A stretch of 64,000 nucleotides of DNA from Luteimonas sp. J29. Its GTDB lineage: Bacteria; Pseudomonadota; Gammaproteobacteria; Xanthomonadales; Xanthomonadaceae. Of this stretch, positions 29,997 to 38,139 are shown in pieces. The notes beneath the pieces were generated by a model. It had not been told where the DNA came from. It did no database searches and saw only the letters and a list, made by a program, of their open reading frames with translations. The stretch is from the NCBI RefSeq assembly GCF_000472505.1, contig NZ_AWZR01000005.1, forward strand, positions 1 to 64,000, in the 5' to 3' direction. The first letter of the stretch is position 1, and each line of letters opens with the position of its first letter. The translations under genes were made by a program, and so were the position numbers.

Positions 29997-30024
29997 TTGA
30001 TTCGGCGCCGGGCGGGCGTATGTT
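29997..30024 (+). promoter_or_regulatory. Predicted sigma70 promoter of small secreted protein
   Basis: TTGATT (29997-30002), 16 nt, TATGTT (30019-30024), 44 nt before the ATG. Confidence 0.45.
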
Positions 30025-30067
30025 GGGTCGTTGGCCAGTGTTGGCCGATCCGTGCCGAGGTACCCCC

Positions 30068-30400
30068 ATGACCATCTCCCCGCGCCACTACGCCAACCGC
30101 GTCCTGCTCGCCGGCCTCGCCGCCGGGCTGTTGTCGCTCGCCCTGCCGGCGGTCGCGCTCGCCCAGGACGAGGAACCGGAGGAGGAGGGCAGGGCCGCCG
30201 TCCGCAAGAGCGACCCGCAGGACCGCTTCTGCATCCGCGAGACCGGTTCGCGCATCGTCGCCACCCGCAACCGCAACCGCAGCGACGAGCAGGAGTGCGT
30301 CAGCGCCTCGGGGCGCGTCTATACCCGCAAGGACATCGAAGAGAGCGGGTCGGCGGACCTGCGCGACGCGCTGCGCCGGCTGGATCCCTCGATCCGCTGA
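30068..30400 (+). CDS. Small exported protein with a TonB-plug-like segment
   Basis: 110 residues from ATG 30068. The signal peptide ends LPAVALA, and an acidic stretch (QDEEPEEEG) follows. The mature part reads FCIRETGSRI, then about 20 residues with a second Cys (QECVSASGR), then VYTRKDIEESGSADLRDALR, and ends RLDPSIR. ETGSRI and TRKDIEESG..LRDALRRL look like the VTGSRI and plug-entry motifs of TonB-dependent receptors, but no plug or barrel follows. The two Cys could pair. I do not know a named family. It has its own promoter and converges on a gene remnant through a strong hairpin. Confidence 0.7.
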   Translation: MTISPRHYANRVLLAGLAAGLLSLALPAVALAQDEEPEEEGRAAVRKSDPQDRFCIRETGSRIVATRNRNRSDEQECVSASGRVYTRKDIEESGSADLRDALRRLDPSIR

Positions 30401-30411
30401 TCCCGGCGTCG

Positions 30412-30444
30412 CCGCGCACCGCGCGTCAGCGTCGCGGTGCGCGG
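30412..30444. terminator. Long perfect hairpin between convergent genes
   Basis: Perfect 12-bp arms CCGCGCACCGCG (30412-30423) and CGCGGTGCGCGG (30433-30444) with a 9-nt loop. No T run on either side. The right arm encodes the last codons of the minus-strand remnant. Confidence 0.5.
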
Positions 30445-30711
30445 AGGAGCGGCAGGCTCGCCGCCAGCAGCGCCGACAGTGCGAGGCAGGCGAGGCCGAA
30501 GGCATCGCCCCACAGCCGGTAGGGCGCGCGGGTGTCGCGCAGCGGCACTTCGGCCACCAGTGAAACCGGTCCCTGCGTCCCGACGGCCGAGGCCTCGGCG
30601 ATGATCCGTCCGCGGTCGTCGCTGACCGGAGCCGGCCCACCAGGCGGCGGCCGCGAGCACGGTGCACGCGGCCGCGACGAGGGCGGTGCGCGGGTCAGGC
30701 CTTGAGTCCAT
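30426..30711 (-). pseudogene. Remnant of an apolipoprotein N-acyltransferase/nitrilase-like gene
   Basis: In one frame, ATG 30711 begins [20 protein letters not shown] and reaches [11 protein letters not shown], a membrane-helix start. In another frame the sequence then reads SDDRGRIIAEASAVGTQGP, SLVAEVPLRDTRAPYRLWGD and a final hydrophobic helix ending LLRAPRR at the stop (30426). The second piece resembles the C-terminal end of Lnt-type carbon-nitrogen hydrolases (compare the VTPTTGLTPYARTGNWP region of E. coli Lnt). The catalytic core between them is gone and the frames do not match, so I read an internal deletion. The ATG overlaps the end of the TetR gene by 17 nt, as expected for a former operon partner. 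Confidence 0.55.
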
Positions 30712-31276
30712 CGAGCAGTCTCCCCAGCGAAGCCTTGTAGAACGCCTGGAAGCGGCGGTCGTCGTAGCTGAAGCGCCCGGCGCGGTAGAGCGCGACCAGG
30801 CCGTGCGAATGCGCCCAGAGCGTCATCGCGATGTCCCACGGGTCCCCGTCGCGCAGCACGCCGCGCGCCTGCGCGTCGACCACCGCGTCGTGGACCACGT
30901 TGAGCGTGGGCGAACGGCGGGCGCGGAAATCCTCGGGAAAGCGGCGGGCGTCGTCGCGGCGCACCGAGAACGCGTAGTCGAACAGGTGCGGATGCGCCAG
31001 CGCGTAGTCGAGGTAGATCATCTGGATCGCCACCAGCTGCGCCAGCGGATCGCCGCCCGACTTGCGCGCGGCCCAGTGGCGGGCGATCTCCTGGAAACTG
31101 TCGTCGCCGATGCGCTTGAGCAGCGCGTCGCGGCTGGGAAAGTGGCGGTAGATCGCCATCGGGGTGATCCCGGCCGCCTCGGCCACGCGCCGCATGGTGA
31201 CCGCCCCGGGCCCTTCGCGTTCGAGCAGGGCGCGCGCGGCGGCGAGGATGCGCCGGGCGGTGGGCGGGCGGCTCAT
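30695..31276 (-). CDS. TetR-family transcriptional regulator
   Basis: 193 residues from ATG 31276. The N-terminal helix-turn-helix is clear ([51 protein letters not shown]); the C-terminal ligand domain is of the TetR_C type ([36 protein letters not shown]). A perfect 15-nt palindrome abuts its start codon, suggesting autoregulation. The gene it was probably built to control, directly downstream, is now only a remnant. It is divergent from hutU. The ligand is unknown. Confidence 0.9.
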   Translation of the reverse strand: MSRPPTARRILAAARALLEREGPGAVTMRRVAEAAGITPMAIYRHFPSRDALLKRIGDDSFQEIARHWAARKSGGDPLAQLVAIQMIYLDYALAHPHLFDYAFSVRRDDARRFPEDFRARRSPTLNVVHDAVVDAQARGVLRDGDPWDIAMTLWAHSHGLVALYRAGRFSYDDRRFQAFYKASLGRLLDGLKA

Positions 31277-31291
31277 GTATACCCTGTATAC
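31277..31291. promoter_or_regulatory. Palindromic operator next to the TetR start codon
   Basis: GTATAC-CCT-GTATAC, two copies of a self-palindromic hexamer forming a 15-nt dyad immediately 5' of the TetR ATG and 136 nt before hutU. AT-rich in a GC-rich region. Confidence 0.6.
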
Positions 31292-31426
31292 GACGGCCGG
31301 GTTCCGGGTGCAATCGCGCCCCGTGTCGGCCGGTTTCCCCCTGCCGGGGCAGGGTGCGCGGCTGGCGGGGCCCGCGCCGCCGGCGCACACTTTCCGGCTG
31401 CATTCGCACGTTTTCCCGGAGTTGCC

Positions 31427-33097
31427 ATGACCAGCCCCCGCCATGACCCGTCCCGTGAGGTCCGCGCGCCGCGCGGCACCGCCCTGCACTGCCGCAGCTG
31501 GCTCACCGAGGCCGCGTACCGGATGCTGCAGAACAACCTCGATCCGGACGTAGCCGAGCGCCCGCAGGACCTGGTGGTGTACGGCGGCATCGGCCGCGCC
31601 GCGCGCGACTGGGCCTGCTTCGACGCCATCCTCGACGCCCTGCGCACGCTCGGCGACGACGAGACCCTGCTGGTGCAGTCGGGCAAGCCGGTGGGCGTGT
31701 TCCCGACCCATCCCGACGCGCCGCGGGTGCTGATCGCCAATTCCAACCTGGTGCCGGCCTGGGCCAACTGGGAACACTTCAACGAGCTCGACCGCAAGGG
31801 CCTGATGATGTACGGCCAGATGACCGCGGGCTCGTGGATCTACATCGGCTCGCAGGGCATCGTGCAGGGCACCTACGAGACCTTCGTCGAGATGGGCCGC
31901 CAGCACTACGGCGGCAACCTGCGCGGCCGGTGGATCCTGACCGCGGGCCTGGGTGGCATGGGCGGCGCGCAGCCGCTGGCGGCCTCGCTCGCCGGCGCCT
32001 GTTCGCTGACCATCGAATGCCGCCAGGAGGCGATCGACTTCCGCCTGCGCACGCACTACGTCGACGAGCAGGCCAGCGACCTGGACGACGCGCTGGCGCG
32101 CATCCGCCGCTACACCGTGGCGGGCGAGGCGAAGTCGGTGGCGCTGCTGGGCAACGCGGCCGAGATCCTGCCCGAACTGGTGCGCCGCGGCGTGCGCCCG
32201 GACTGCGTGACCGACCAGACCAGCGCCCACGACCCGGTCCACGGCTACCTGCCGATCGGCTGGACCGTGGGGCAGTGGCTGGACCTGCAGAAGACCGACC
32301 CGGCGCGCGTGGGCGACGCGGCGCGCAAGTCGATGCGCGTGCACGTCGAGGCGATGCTCGCCTTCCACGCCCAGGGCATCCCGACCGTGGACTACGGCAA
32401 CAACATCCGCCAGATGGCCAAGGACGAAGGCTGCGCCAACGCCTTCGACTTCCCCGGTTTCGTGCCGGCCTACGTGCGGCCGCTGTTCTGCCGCGGCGTC
32501 GGCCCGTTCCGCTGGGTGGCGCTGAGCGGCGACCCGGAGGACATCCATCGCACCGATGCCAAGGTCAAGGAGCTGATCCCCGACGACCCGCACCTGCACA
32601 ACTGGCTGGACATGGCGCGCGAGCGGATCAGCTTCCAGGGCCTGCCGGCGCGCATCTGCTGGGTCGGCCTGGGCCAGCGCCACCGCCTCGGCCTTGCATT
32701 CAACGAGATGGTGCGCAAGGGCGAACTGAAGGCGCCCATCGTGATCGGCCGCGACCACCTGGATTCGGGCAGCGTGGCCAGTCCCAACCGCGAAACCGAG
32801 GCGATGCGCGACGGCAGCGACGCGGTGTCCGACTGGCCGCTGCTCAACGCCATGCTCAACGTCGCCGGCGGCGCCACGTGGGTGAGCCTGCACCATGGCG
32901 GCGGCGTGGGCATGGGTTACTCGCAGCACGCCGGGGTGGTGATCGTCTGCGACGGAAGCGAGGCGGCCGACCGCCGCATCGCCCGCGTGCTGTGGAACGA
33001 CCCGGGCAGCGGGGTGATGCGCCATGCCGACGCCGGTTACGACATCGCCGTGCAGTGCGCGAAGGAGCAGGGGCTGAAGCTGCCGATGCTGGGCTGA
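31427..33097 (+). CDS. hutU: Urocanate hydratase
   Basis: 556 residues from ATG 31427 with GGAG upstream. Second step of histidine degradation: urocanate plus water to 4-imidazolone-5-propanoate, using tightly bound NAD+ as electrophile, in the cytoplasm. Signatures: [97 protein letters not shown] with the active-site Cys, and [17 protein letters not shown]. Length is normal. hutH and hutG are not beside it; hutI and hutF lie 6-10 kb to the left. Confidence 0.97.
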   Translation: MTSPRHDPSREVRAPRGTALHCRSWLTEAAYRMLQNNLDPDVAERPQDLVVYGGIGRAARDWACFDAILDALRTLGDDETLLVQSGKPVGVFPTHPDAPRVLIANSNLVPAWANWEHFNELDRKGLMMYGQMTAGSWIYIGSQGIVQGTYETFVEMGRQHYGGNLRGRWILTAGLGGMGGAQPLAASLAGACSLTIECRQEAIDFRLRTHYVDEQASDLDDALARIRRYTVAGEAKSVALLGNAAEILPELVRRGVRPDCVTDQTSAHDPVHGYLPIGWTVGQWLDLQKTDPARVGDAARKSMRVHVEAMLAFHAQGIPTVDYGNNIRQMAKDEGCANAFDFPGFVPAYVRPLFCRGVGPFRWVALSGDPEDIHRTDAKVKELIPDDPHLHNWLDMARERISFQGLPARICWVGLGQRHRLGLAFNEMVRKGELKAPIVIGRDHLDSGSVASPNRETEAMRDGSDAVSDWPLLNAMLNVAGGATWVSLHHGGGVGMGYSQHAGVVIVCDGSEAADRRIARVLWNDPGSGVMRHADAGYDIAVQCAKEQGLKLPMLG

Positions 33098-33112
33098 GCA
33101 CGCGCGCCGGCC

Positions 33113-34972
33113 TCAGTCCAGGCCCCCGCCAAGGATCCGGCGCAGGTCGTCGACGTCCTCCCGCAGCAGCGGCGGCAATGGCGTCGGCGGCGGGGGCGGG
33201 CCGAATTCGCGCCAGGCCCGGGCCAGCGCTTCCAGCGTGGCCGCGACGCGGGGCATGTCGCCCGGTTGCAGCGGCGTCGCGTCGGGCGCCGTTGCGGTGC
33301 CGTTGCGCTCGACCTCCCAGCACGCGGCGAGCACGCGGTAGGCCAGGCGCAGGCAGACCGCCACCGCGGGCCAGAGTCGCTCCGCAGCGTCGCGCTGGGC
33401 GCGCGACCCGGCCAGCGCGTCGTCCAGGCGCTGTTCGAGTTCGAACACGCGCCGTTGCAGGTCGCGACGGACCGTGCGCGCCGCGGGAGACGACACGTTG
33501 CCGGCCGCCAGCACGCCGCAGGTATCGCGCACCGCGAACAGCGCGTGGGCGATGCCGTCGCCGAGCGTGCGGTCGTCGGCCCTGGGCGGCAGCAGCCGGA
33601 AGGCGGCCAGCGCGCAGGCGCAGCCGAGCAGGGTGTCGACACCGCGCGCGAGCAGCAGGCCGGCGACATCGTCGACACGATGGCCGCCGCTGGCGATGGT
33701 CAGCGCCACGCCGGTAATGAAGACCACCGCGAGCGCGTAGTGGCGGACGACGATCATCTCGATCACGAACTGCAGCGCCATGACCACCAGCACCAGCCAC
33801 GCGCCCTCCGGGCGCCACCACAGGATCGCGCCGGCGAGCAGCAGGCCCGCCCAGGTGCCGAGCGTGCGCTCGGCGCTGCGCTGCACGGTGCGGGGCCAGT
33901 CGAAGCCCTGGTGGAGCATCAGCAGCGCCGCGGCGATCGCCCAGTAGGCGCGCCCCAGCTCGAACGACGCCGCCAGCGCGCCCGCGAGCATCGTGGCCAG
34001 GCCGACGCGCAGCACCACACGCAGTGCGTTCGAACCGGGGGCGAGGGCTTCGCGCAACAGCGCCCATGCGCGCGGATAGCCGTGCGGCAGCTCGTCCTGC
34101 GCCAGGCCGCGCGGCCGCGCGATCGCCGGCTTGCCGGCCTCCGCGGTGAGGGCGCGCGCCCGCTCGAGCAGGGCATCGCGGTCGGCCGGCGTGGCCGACG
34201 GATCGATGGCGCTGGCGAACACCAGGTGCAGGTCGCGATTGACCGCGCGCAGGCGTTCGAGCTCGCCGCCCCTGCGCGCCGGGATGGGCTGGAAGCCGAC
34301 CAGCATCTGCCAGCTGTCGAGCAACGCCTGTGCCGCCGCGCGGCGCGCTCCGGGATGGCCGGGGCCGGCCTGGATGCAGGCGGCGACGGCGCGGCCGGCG
34401 GCCGCCACCGCGCGGCGCTCGGGACCGCGCAGCTGGACCAGCGCGCCCGCGGTGTGCAGCCCCCAGGCCACCGCGCCTCCGGCCAGGACCAGCAGGCCCG
34501 CCTGCGCATGCGACAGGTCGCCGACGGGCAGCGCGGTGCCGGCCGCGCAGGCGAGCACGAACATGTAGGCGCCCGGCGGTCCCAGGCGCACGGCATTGCA
34601 CAGCCAGGTCGCCAGCATCGCGACCGCGGCCAGGGCCGGGACCACCAGCCAGGGCCGGCCTTCGAGCCAGAGTCCGAACATCACCGCCGCGGCGAATGCG
34701 CAGGCGACCAGCGCCAGGGCGATCGCCCGCGACGCGTAGGGGCGCCCGCCACCGTAGAGCGCGGTGAACGCGCCGAGCGTGGCCATGAGGCCGGCGGAGG
34801 GGTGGCCGGTCCACACGCCGGCCGCGACCGGGATTCCCATCGCGAGGGCCGCGCGCAGCGCGAACGCCCAGCGCAGCGGCGGCCCCGGCCGGACATGGCG
34901 CAGGGTCCGCAGGACCTGCCTCGGGGTCGGGGCAGGAGGTGGGTCCGGGGCGGGAGGAAGGGCCGCAGGCAT
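33113..34972 (-). CDS. FUSC-family inner-membrane protein (aromatic acid exporter type)
   Basis: 619 residues from ATG 34972; GTG 34993 would add seven. Two blocks of about five membrane helices each (roughly residues 35-180 and 325-460), separated by a soluble region, and a C-terminal soluble tail. Block signatures: WTGHPSAGLMATLGAFTALYGG, then YWAIAAALLMLHQGFDWPRTVQRSAERTLGT and ALTIASGG. This is the FUSC/YccS-AaeB layout associated with efflux of aromatic acids such as fusaric acid. Partner genes (MFP, small membrane protein) are absent, so function is uncertain. A TACGAT -10-like hexamer at 34979-34984 would put transcription start at or near the ATG. Confidence 0.82.
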   Translation of the reverse strand: MPAALPPAPDPPPAPTPRQVLRTLRHVRPGPPLRWAFALRAALAMGIPVAAGVWTGHPSAGLMATLGAFTALYGGGRPYASRAIALALVACAFAAAVMFGLWLEGRPWLVVPALAAVAMLATWLCNAVRLGPPGAYMFVLACAAGTALPVGDLSHAQAGLLVLAGGAVAWGLHTAGALVQLRGPERRAVAAAGRAVAACIQAGPGHPGARRAAAQALLDSWQMLVGFQPIPARRGGELERLRAVNRDLHLVFASAIDPSATPADRDALLERARALTAEAGKPAIARPRGLAQDELPHGYPRAWALLREALAPGSNALRVVLRVGLATMLAGALAASFELGRAYWAIAAALLMLHQGFDWPRTVQRSAERTLGTWAGLLLAGAILWWRPEGAWLVLVVMALQFVIEMIVVRHYALAVVFITGVALTIASGGHRVDDVAGLLLARGVDTLLGCACALAAFRLLPPRADDRTLGDGIAHALFAVRDTCGVLAAGNVSSPAARTVRRDLQRRVFELEQRLDDALAGSRAQRDAAERLWPAVAVCLRLAYRVLAACWEVERNGTATAPDATPLQPGDMPRVAATLEALARAWREFGPPPPPTPLPPLLREDVDDLRRILGGGLD

Positions 34973-35041
34973 CGGGCCATCGTAGCGGCCCACGTGGCGT
35001 TCAGCGTCCTTTACTGCGGCGCAGCAAAAAATTCCGGACTC

Positions 35042-35080
35042 TGGTATGATTTAACACGCAACGCGTTGTAATTCCTACAA
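35042..35080 (+). promoter_or_regulatory. AT-rich promoter with nested inverted repeats
   Basis: An extended -10, TGGTATGAT (35042-35050), is followed by the 10-nt palindrome CAACGCGTTG (35059-35068) and the inverted repeat TTGTA-ATTCC-TACAA (35066-35080), ending 2 nt before an ATG. The A/T content is strikingly higher than in flanking DNA. The repeats could be an operator or a 5'-UTR structure. Confidence 0.5.
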
Positions 35081-35082
35081 TT

Positions 35083-35340
35083 ATGGAGGACAAGATTAAC
35101 AATCTGAAGCGTTCCGTCCTGACCCTCATCAGCCGCCGCCATCGCCCCAGGGCGCGCGTGCCTGCCCCCGCCGCGCGGCACAATCCACGCCCGGTGGCGC
35201 GACCCCCGGCACCGGAGGCGCCCAGGCTTCCCGCCGCGCCCGCGCACCCGTCCCCCCGCCCCCTCTATACCCCCGGACGCTACCTGAGCAGCCCGTGGCG
35301 CCAGATCCGCGCCGGGCACCCACTGTTCCGCATCGGCTGA
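35083..35340 (+). CDS. Small Pro/Arg-rich protein of unknown function
   Basis: 85 residues. The ATG at 35083 follows a strong extended -10 and is itself followed by GGAGGA, so the ribosome signal overlaps the first codons and the start is not certain. The N-terminus (MEDKINNLKRSVLTLISRRH) could be a short helix, the middle is Pro/Ala/Arg-rich, and the C-terminus (LYTPGRYLSSPWRQIRAGHP then LFRIG) looks like conserved protein sequence rather than chance. Third codon positions are mostly G/C as in neighbours. No signal peptide or membrane segment. I do not recognise it. A hairpin follows the stop. Confidence 0.55.
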   Translation: MEDKINNLKRSVLTLISRRHRPRARVPAPAARHNPRPVARPPAPEAPRLPAAPAHPSPRPLYTPGRYLSSPWRQIRAGHPLFRIG

Positions 35341-35369
35341 CCGCCGGCCGCTCCGGCCCTGCGGCGGTC
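35339..35369. terminator. Hairpin between convergent small genes
   Basis: Perfect 8-bp arms GACCGCCG (35339-35346) and CGGCGGTC (35362-35369) around a GC-rich loop, between stops at 35340 and 35376. No T run. Confidence 0.4.
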
Positions 35370-35375
35370 CGCTCG

Positions 35376-35696
35376 CTACTGGAGCTCCAGCGTCGCCAGC
35401 AGCTGCAGGCGGCGCTGGTACGCGTCCCAGTCCGCCGGGCTGCGGGTCGGCGCGGTCGCGTCCGAGTACAGGTGGATCCGGTCGGTGTCCTGGCTCCGGG
35501 CATGGCTGAGCAGTTCGGCCTTGGCCGGCGTCAGCCCGACCAGCTTCACCGCGTGCGGCGCGTAGTCCACGTGTCCGGTGGTGCGCATGCCCAGCGGCTT
35601 GTAGAGGCGGTTGAGCACCACGTGCCCGTGGCCCTCCACGCGCTCGATGCAGTAGGGCAGGAAGATACGGCGGAACTCCTCGGTTCCCTGGTCCAT
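35376..35696 (-). CDS. Conserved-looking small protein of unknown function
   Basis: 106 residues from ATG 35696 with GGGGAGG six bases upstream, preferred over the Met at 35753. Soluble, no signal peptide. Text such as FRRIFLPYCIERVEGHGHVV and LNRLYKPLGMRTTGHVDYAP suggests a compact alpha/beta domain. SHARSQDTDRIHLYSDATAP follows. I cannot name the family. The next gene upstream on the same strand is the frameshifted membrane gene, 88 nt away, so the two may have been an operon. Confidence 0.7.
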   Translation of the reverse strand: MDQGTEEFRRIFLPYCIERVEGHGHVVLNRLYKPLGMRTTGHVDYAPHAVKLVGLTPAKAELLSHARSQDTDRIHLYSDATAPTRSPADWDAYQRRLQLLATLELQ

Positions 35697-35784
35697 GTCG
35701 GCCTCCCCGGTGGCGGTGGCCGCCAGTGTTTCGCTTCGACGGCCGCGCCGCAACCGTGGTCCCCGGAGGGTCGGGGCGCCGGCG

Positions 35785-36279
35785 TCAGGCGCCGCGATGG
35801 CGCAGCAGGAGCAACCCGTACACGACCACGGAGCCGACCACGTACACCGCGTCGACCACGGTCCGCCGCCGCGGGTGGTCGCGGCTGCGGGTGGCGTCGA
35901 TCAGGAACTGGCGCAGCAGGAAGGTGTAGAGCACGTAGTACAGCATCTGCACCACGTGCACCGGCCAGGCGTGGTCCCCGACGCGGCGGTCGAAGCGTTC
36001 GAGGATCCAGCCGATCCGGCATGGATGCCGAGGATGCCGAGCGCGGCGTTGATGAACATCCAGTGCACCTGGTCGCGGCCGAAGATCTGCACGCAGAACG
36101 CCGGGTACACGACGATGGCGATGCCGCCGTGCATGTACAGGAAGGCCAGGCCCGGGGGTCTGCCGGCCGTAGGCCATCAGGAAACCCGACAGGCCGAACA
36201 TGGCCATGTGCACCGCGAAGAAGGGGTACACGAACCGCTTCGGGAGTGTCCGGACACGTTTCCGGCTGGCGTCGGCCAT
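35785..36279 (-). pseudogene. Membrane protein gene with two compensating frameshifts
   Basis: ATG 36279 (MADASRKRVRTLPKRFVYPF) reads through a first helix (FFAVHMAMFGLSGFLMAYG). It then leaves frame at a run of five G on the plus strand (36154-36158). The sense continues in a second frame (LAFLYMHGGIAIVVYPAFCV, QIFGRDQVHWMFINAALG, ILGIHAG). It returns to the first frame near 36014-36021 (RIGWILERFDRR, VVQMLYYVLYTFLLRQFL, VYVVGSVVVYGLLLLRHRGA). One extra and one missing base restore about 164 residues and four membrane helices. This is either recent decay or two base errors in the assembly. No family assigned. Confidence 0.65.
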
Positions 36280-36371
36280 GCGCGTCCCCGGCCGCCATCC
36301 GCAGGCGGGCGGCCACGGGGAGGCATGATCGCATCGCCGGCGGCCGCGGCGCAGGCGCCGGCGACGACCCG

Positions 36372-36731
36372 CTAGCGGTGCAGTTCGAGCACGGTCTCGA
36401 AGCCGCCGAAGATCATGCGCCTGCCGTCGAACGGCATCGAGGAGGCATCCCCGGACATGCGCGGATCCTCCATCACCTTGCGGTTGCCCGCGTCGCGAGT
36501 GGCCCGGTCGGGCCACTCCACCCACGCGAACACCACGGTTTCGTCGGGCGTGGCCTGGACCGCACGCCGGAAGTCGGTGAGCCTGCCCTCCGGCACGTCG
36601 TTGCCCCAGGCCTCGATCACCCGGGTGGCGCCAGCGTCGAGGAACACCGGGTCGATGGCGCGCGCGTGCCCGATGAACGCGTCGCGGTTGGCGGTGGGAA
36701 CGGCGATCACGAATCCGTCGATGTACGGCAT
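36372..36731 (-). CDS. DUF1428 family protein
   Basis: 119 residues; the ATG at 36731 has AGGAGA six bases upstream. The pattern MPYIDGFVIAVPTANRDAFI, GATRVIEAWGNDVPEGRLTDF, FAWVEWPDRATRDAGNRKVM, then MPFDGRRMIFGGFETVL is that of DUF1428 (E. coli YbaA-like), a small ferredoxin-like alpha/beta-barrel fold of unknown function, often near stress or antibiotic-response genes. Cytoplasmic. It has its own short transcription unit; nothing in the upstream 255-nt gap except a short inverted repeat stands out. Confidence 0.88.
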   Translation of the reverse strand: MPYIDGFVIAVPTANRDAFIGHARAIDPVFLDAGATRVIEAWGNDVPEGRLTDFRRAVQATPDETVVFAWVEWPDRATRDAGNRKVMEDPRMSGDASSMPFDGRRMIFGGFETVLELHR

Positions 36732-36881
36732 GGCTGTCTCCTGTGCGCGAGGCCGGGGGCCGTATTGGCCGCGCCGGCGACGACGGACGCCGAAGGCGGT
36801 CCGTCATGGCTGCGACGGGCGAACGGGCCCGGATTCGACATCGCGGGGCACGCCGCGGCCGGGCATGCAACGGTCCGGTTC

Positions 36882-36920
36882 ACCTGAGGTCAGGTTCCAG
36901 GCGCGGTCGCGGCCTACACT
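36882..36920 (+). promoter_or_regulatory. Inverted repeat and -10 before the ClpP-fold lipoprotein gene
   Basis: ACCTGA-GG-TCAGGT (36882-36895) lies 19 nt before TACACT (36915-36920). The repeat sits where a -35 region or an overlapping operator would be. The ATG is 66 nt downstream. Confidence 0.35.
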
Positions 36921-36986
36921 GGAACGCCCCACATACGCGCGGTGCGCCGGCCCACGCCTGCCGCGTCGCGCCCGGATGCCTACCCG

Positions 36987-38135
36987 ATGCGACTCCTGCT
37001 TTCCGCCGTCTGTCTCCTGGGCCTGCTGCCTGGTTGCAGCGCCCCAGAGCCCGACCGGCCCGGCAGCACCGTGCCGGTCGCGAGCGCCGAGGAAGGCGGC
37101 GCGGTCAGCACCGCGCCGGTACCGCTGGCCGACGAGGAGGGTGCCGGCCTGGCGGCCGAGCCCGAGCCCGAGCCCGAGCCCGACGATCCCGGCATCGACT
37201 GGGCGCCGGTCGACCTGGCCCCGGGCGTCGCGTCGATCAGCTGCGAACTGGACTACGCCAGCCACGGCGACGGCGAGCCGTTGCCCTCGCTCGAGCGCGA
37301 AGCCCTCGACGCGGCGCTGGCGCCCTGCGCCGAGCGCGGCGTGCTGCGCCTGCGCTACGCGGGCAAGATCAACGGCGGATTCACCCAGCTGATGCGGCGG
37401 GTGACCCTCGTGGCCGAAGAACTGGACATCGGCAAGCGCGTGCTCGACATCGATTCGAGCGGCGGCATGGTCGAGGACGCGATCCGCGCCGGCGACGGCA
37501 TCGCCGAGTCGCGCTGGACGATCTGGGTGCGCGAGGGCGCGGTCTGCCACAGCGCCTGCGTGTTCGTGCTCGCCGCCGGCGACATGCGCATGATCAGCGG
37601 CCGGGTGGGCATCCACCGCATCATCCGGATGAGTTCCACCGCCACCACGCGCGCCGAACTCAACCGCGAACTGCGCGCGGTGTACGACCGGGTCCGCGAC
37701 TACCTCGAGCGCAACGGCGCCGCCACCGCGATGGCCGACATCATGATGGCGGTACCCAACCGCAAGCTGCGGCTGCTCACCGCCGGCGAGCTCGGCCTGT
37801 ACGGGCTGGACGGCATCAACCCGGCCCAGGACGATCTGGACCGGCTGCGCCTGATGCGCAAGTGCGGCGAGGATTTCGTGGTCCGCCGCGACGCGTTCGC
37901 GCGCGCCTTCGACGCCAGCTGCAAGGCGCCGGGCACGGACCTGGAGACGCTCAACGCCTGCGGCCTGGAACTGCGCAGGCAGTACAGGTTCCCGGACGAA
38001 GTGTGCCCGGCCGAAAGCCCGCTGTCGGAGTTCGACGCGCTGCTGGCGGCCGAGACCCCGGAGCAGGCCGCGCCGCGGCCGCGCGAGGCGCGCGACGACG
38101 GAGCCGGCCGGGGCGGCGACGCCGGCGCCCACTGA
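36987..38135 (+). CDS. Lipoprotein with ClpP/crotonase-like domain
   Basis: 382 residues from ATG 36987, giving the lipoprotein signal MRLLLSAVCLLGLLPGC. A linker with repeated Glu-Pro (AAEPEPEPEPD) precedes a ClpP-like domain at about 120-250: GKRVLDIDSSGGMVEDAI, WVREGAVCHSACVFVLAAGD with the putative Ser nucleophile, and GRVGIHRI with the putative His. The Ser is flanked by two Cys (CHSAC) that could pair. Such periplasmic ClpP-fold proteins are poorly characterised; peptidase activity is inferred from motif order only. Later segments hold several more Cys (MRKCGED, ASCKAPG, NACGLE, EVCPAE), suggesting an oxidised domain. Convergent with the ABC gene. Confidence 0.75.
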   Translation: MRLLLSAVCLLGLLPGCSAPEPDRPGSTVPVASAEEGGAVSTAPVPLADEEGAGLAAEPEPEPEPDDPGIDWAPVDLAPGVASISCELDYASHGDGEPLPSLEREALDAALAPCAERGVLRLRYAGKINGGFTQLMRRVTLVAEELDIGKRVLDIDSSGGMVEDAIRAGDGIAESRWTIWVREGAVCHSACVFVLAAGDMRMISGRVGIHRIIRMSSTATTRAELNRELRAVYDRVRDYLERNGAATAMADIMMAVPNRKLRLLTAGELGLYGLDGINPAQDDLDRLRLMRKCGEDFVVRRDAFARAFDASCKAPGTDLETLNACGLELRRQYRFPDEVCPAESPLSEFDALLAAETPEQAAPRPREARDDGAGRGGDAGAH

Positions 38136-38139
38136 GCGG

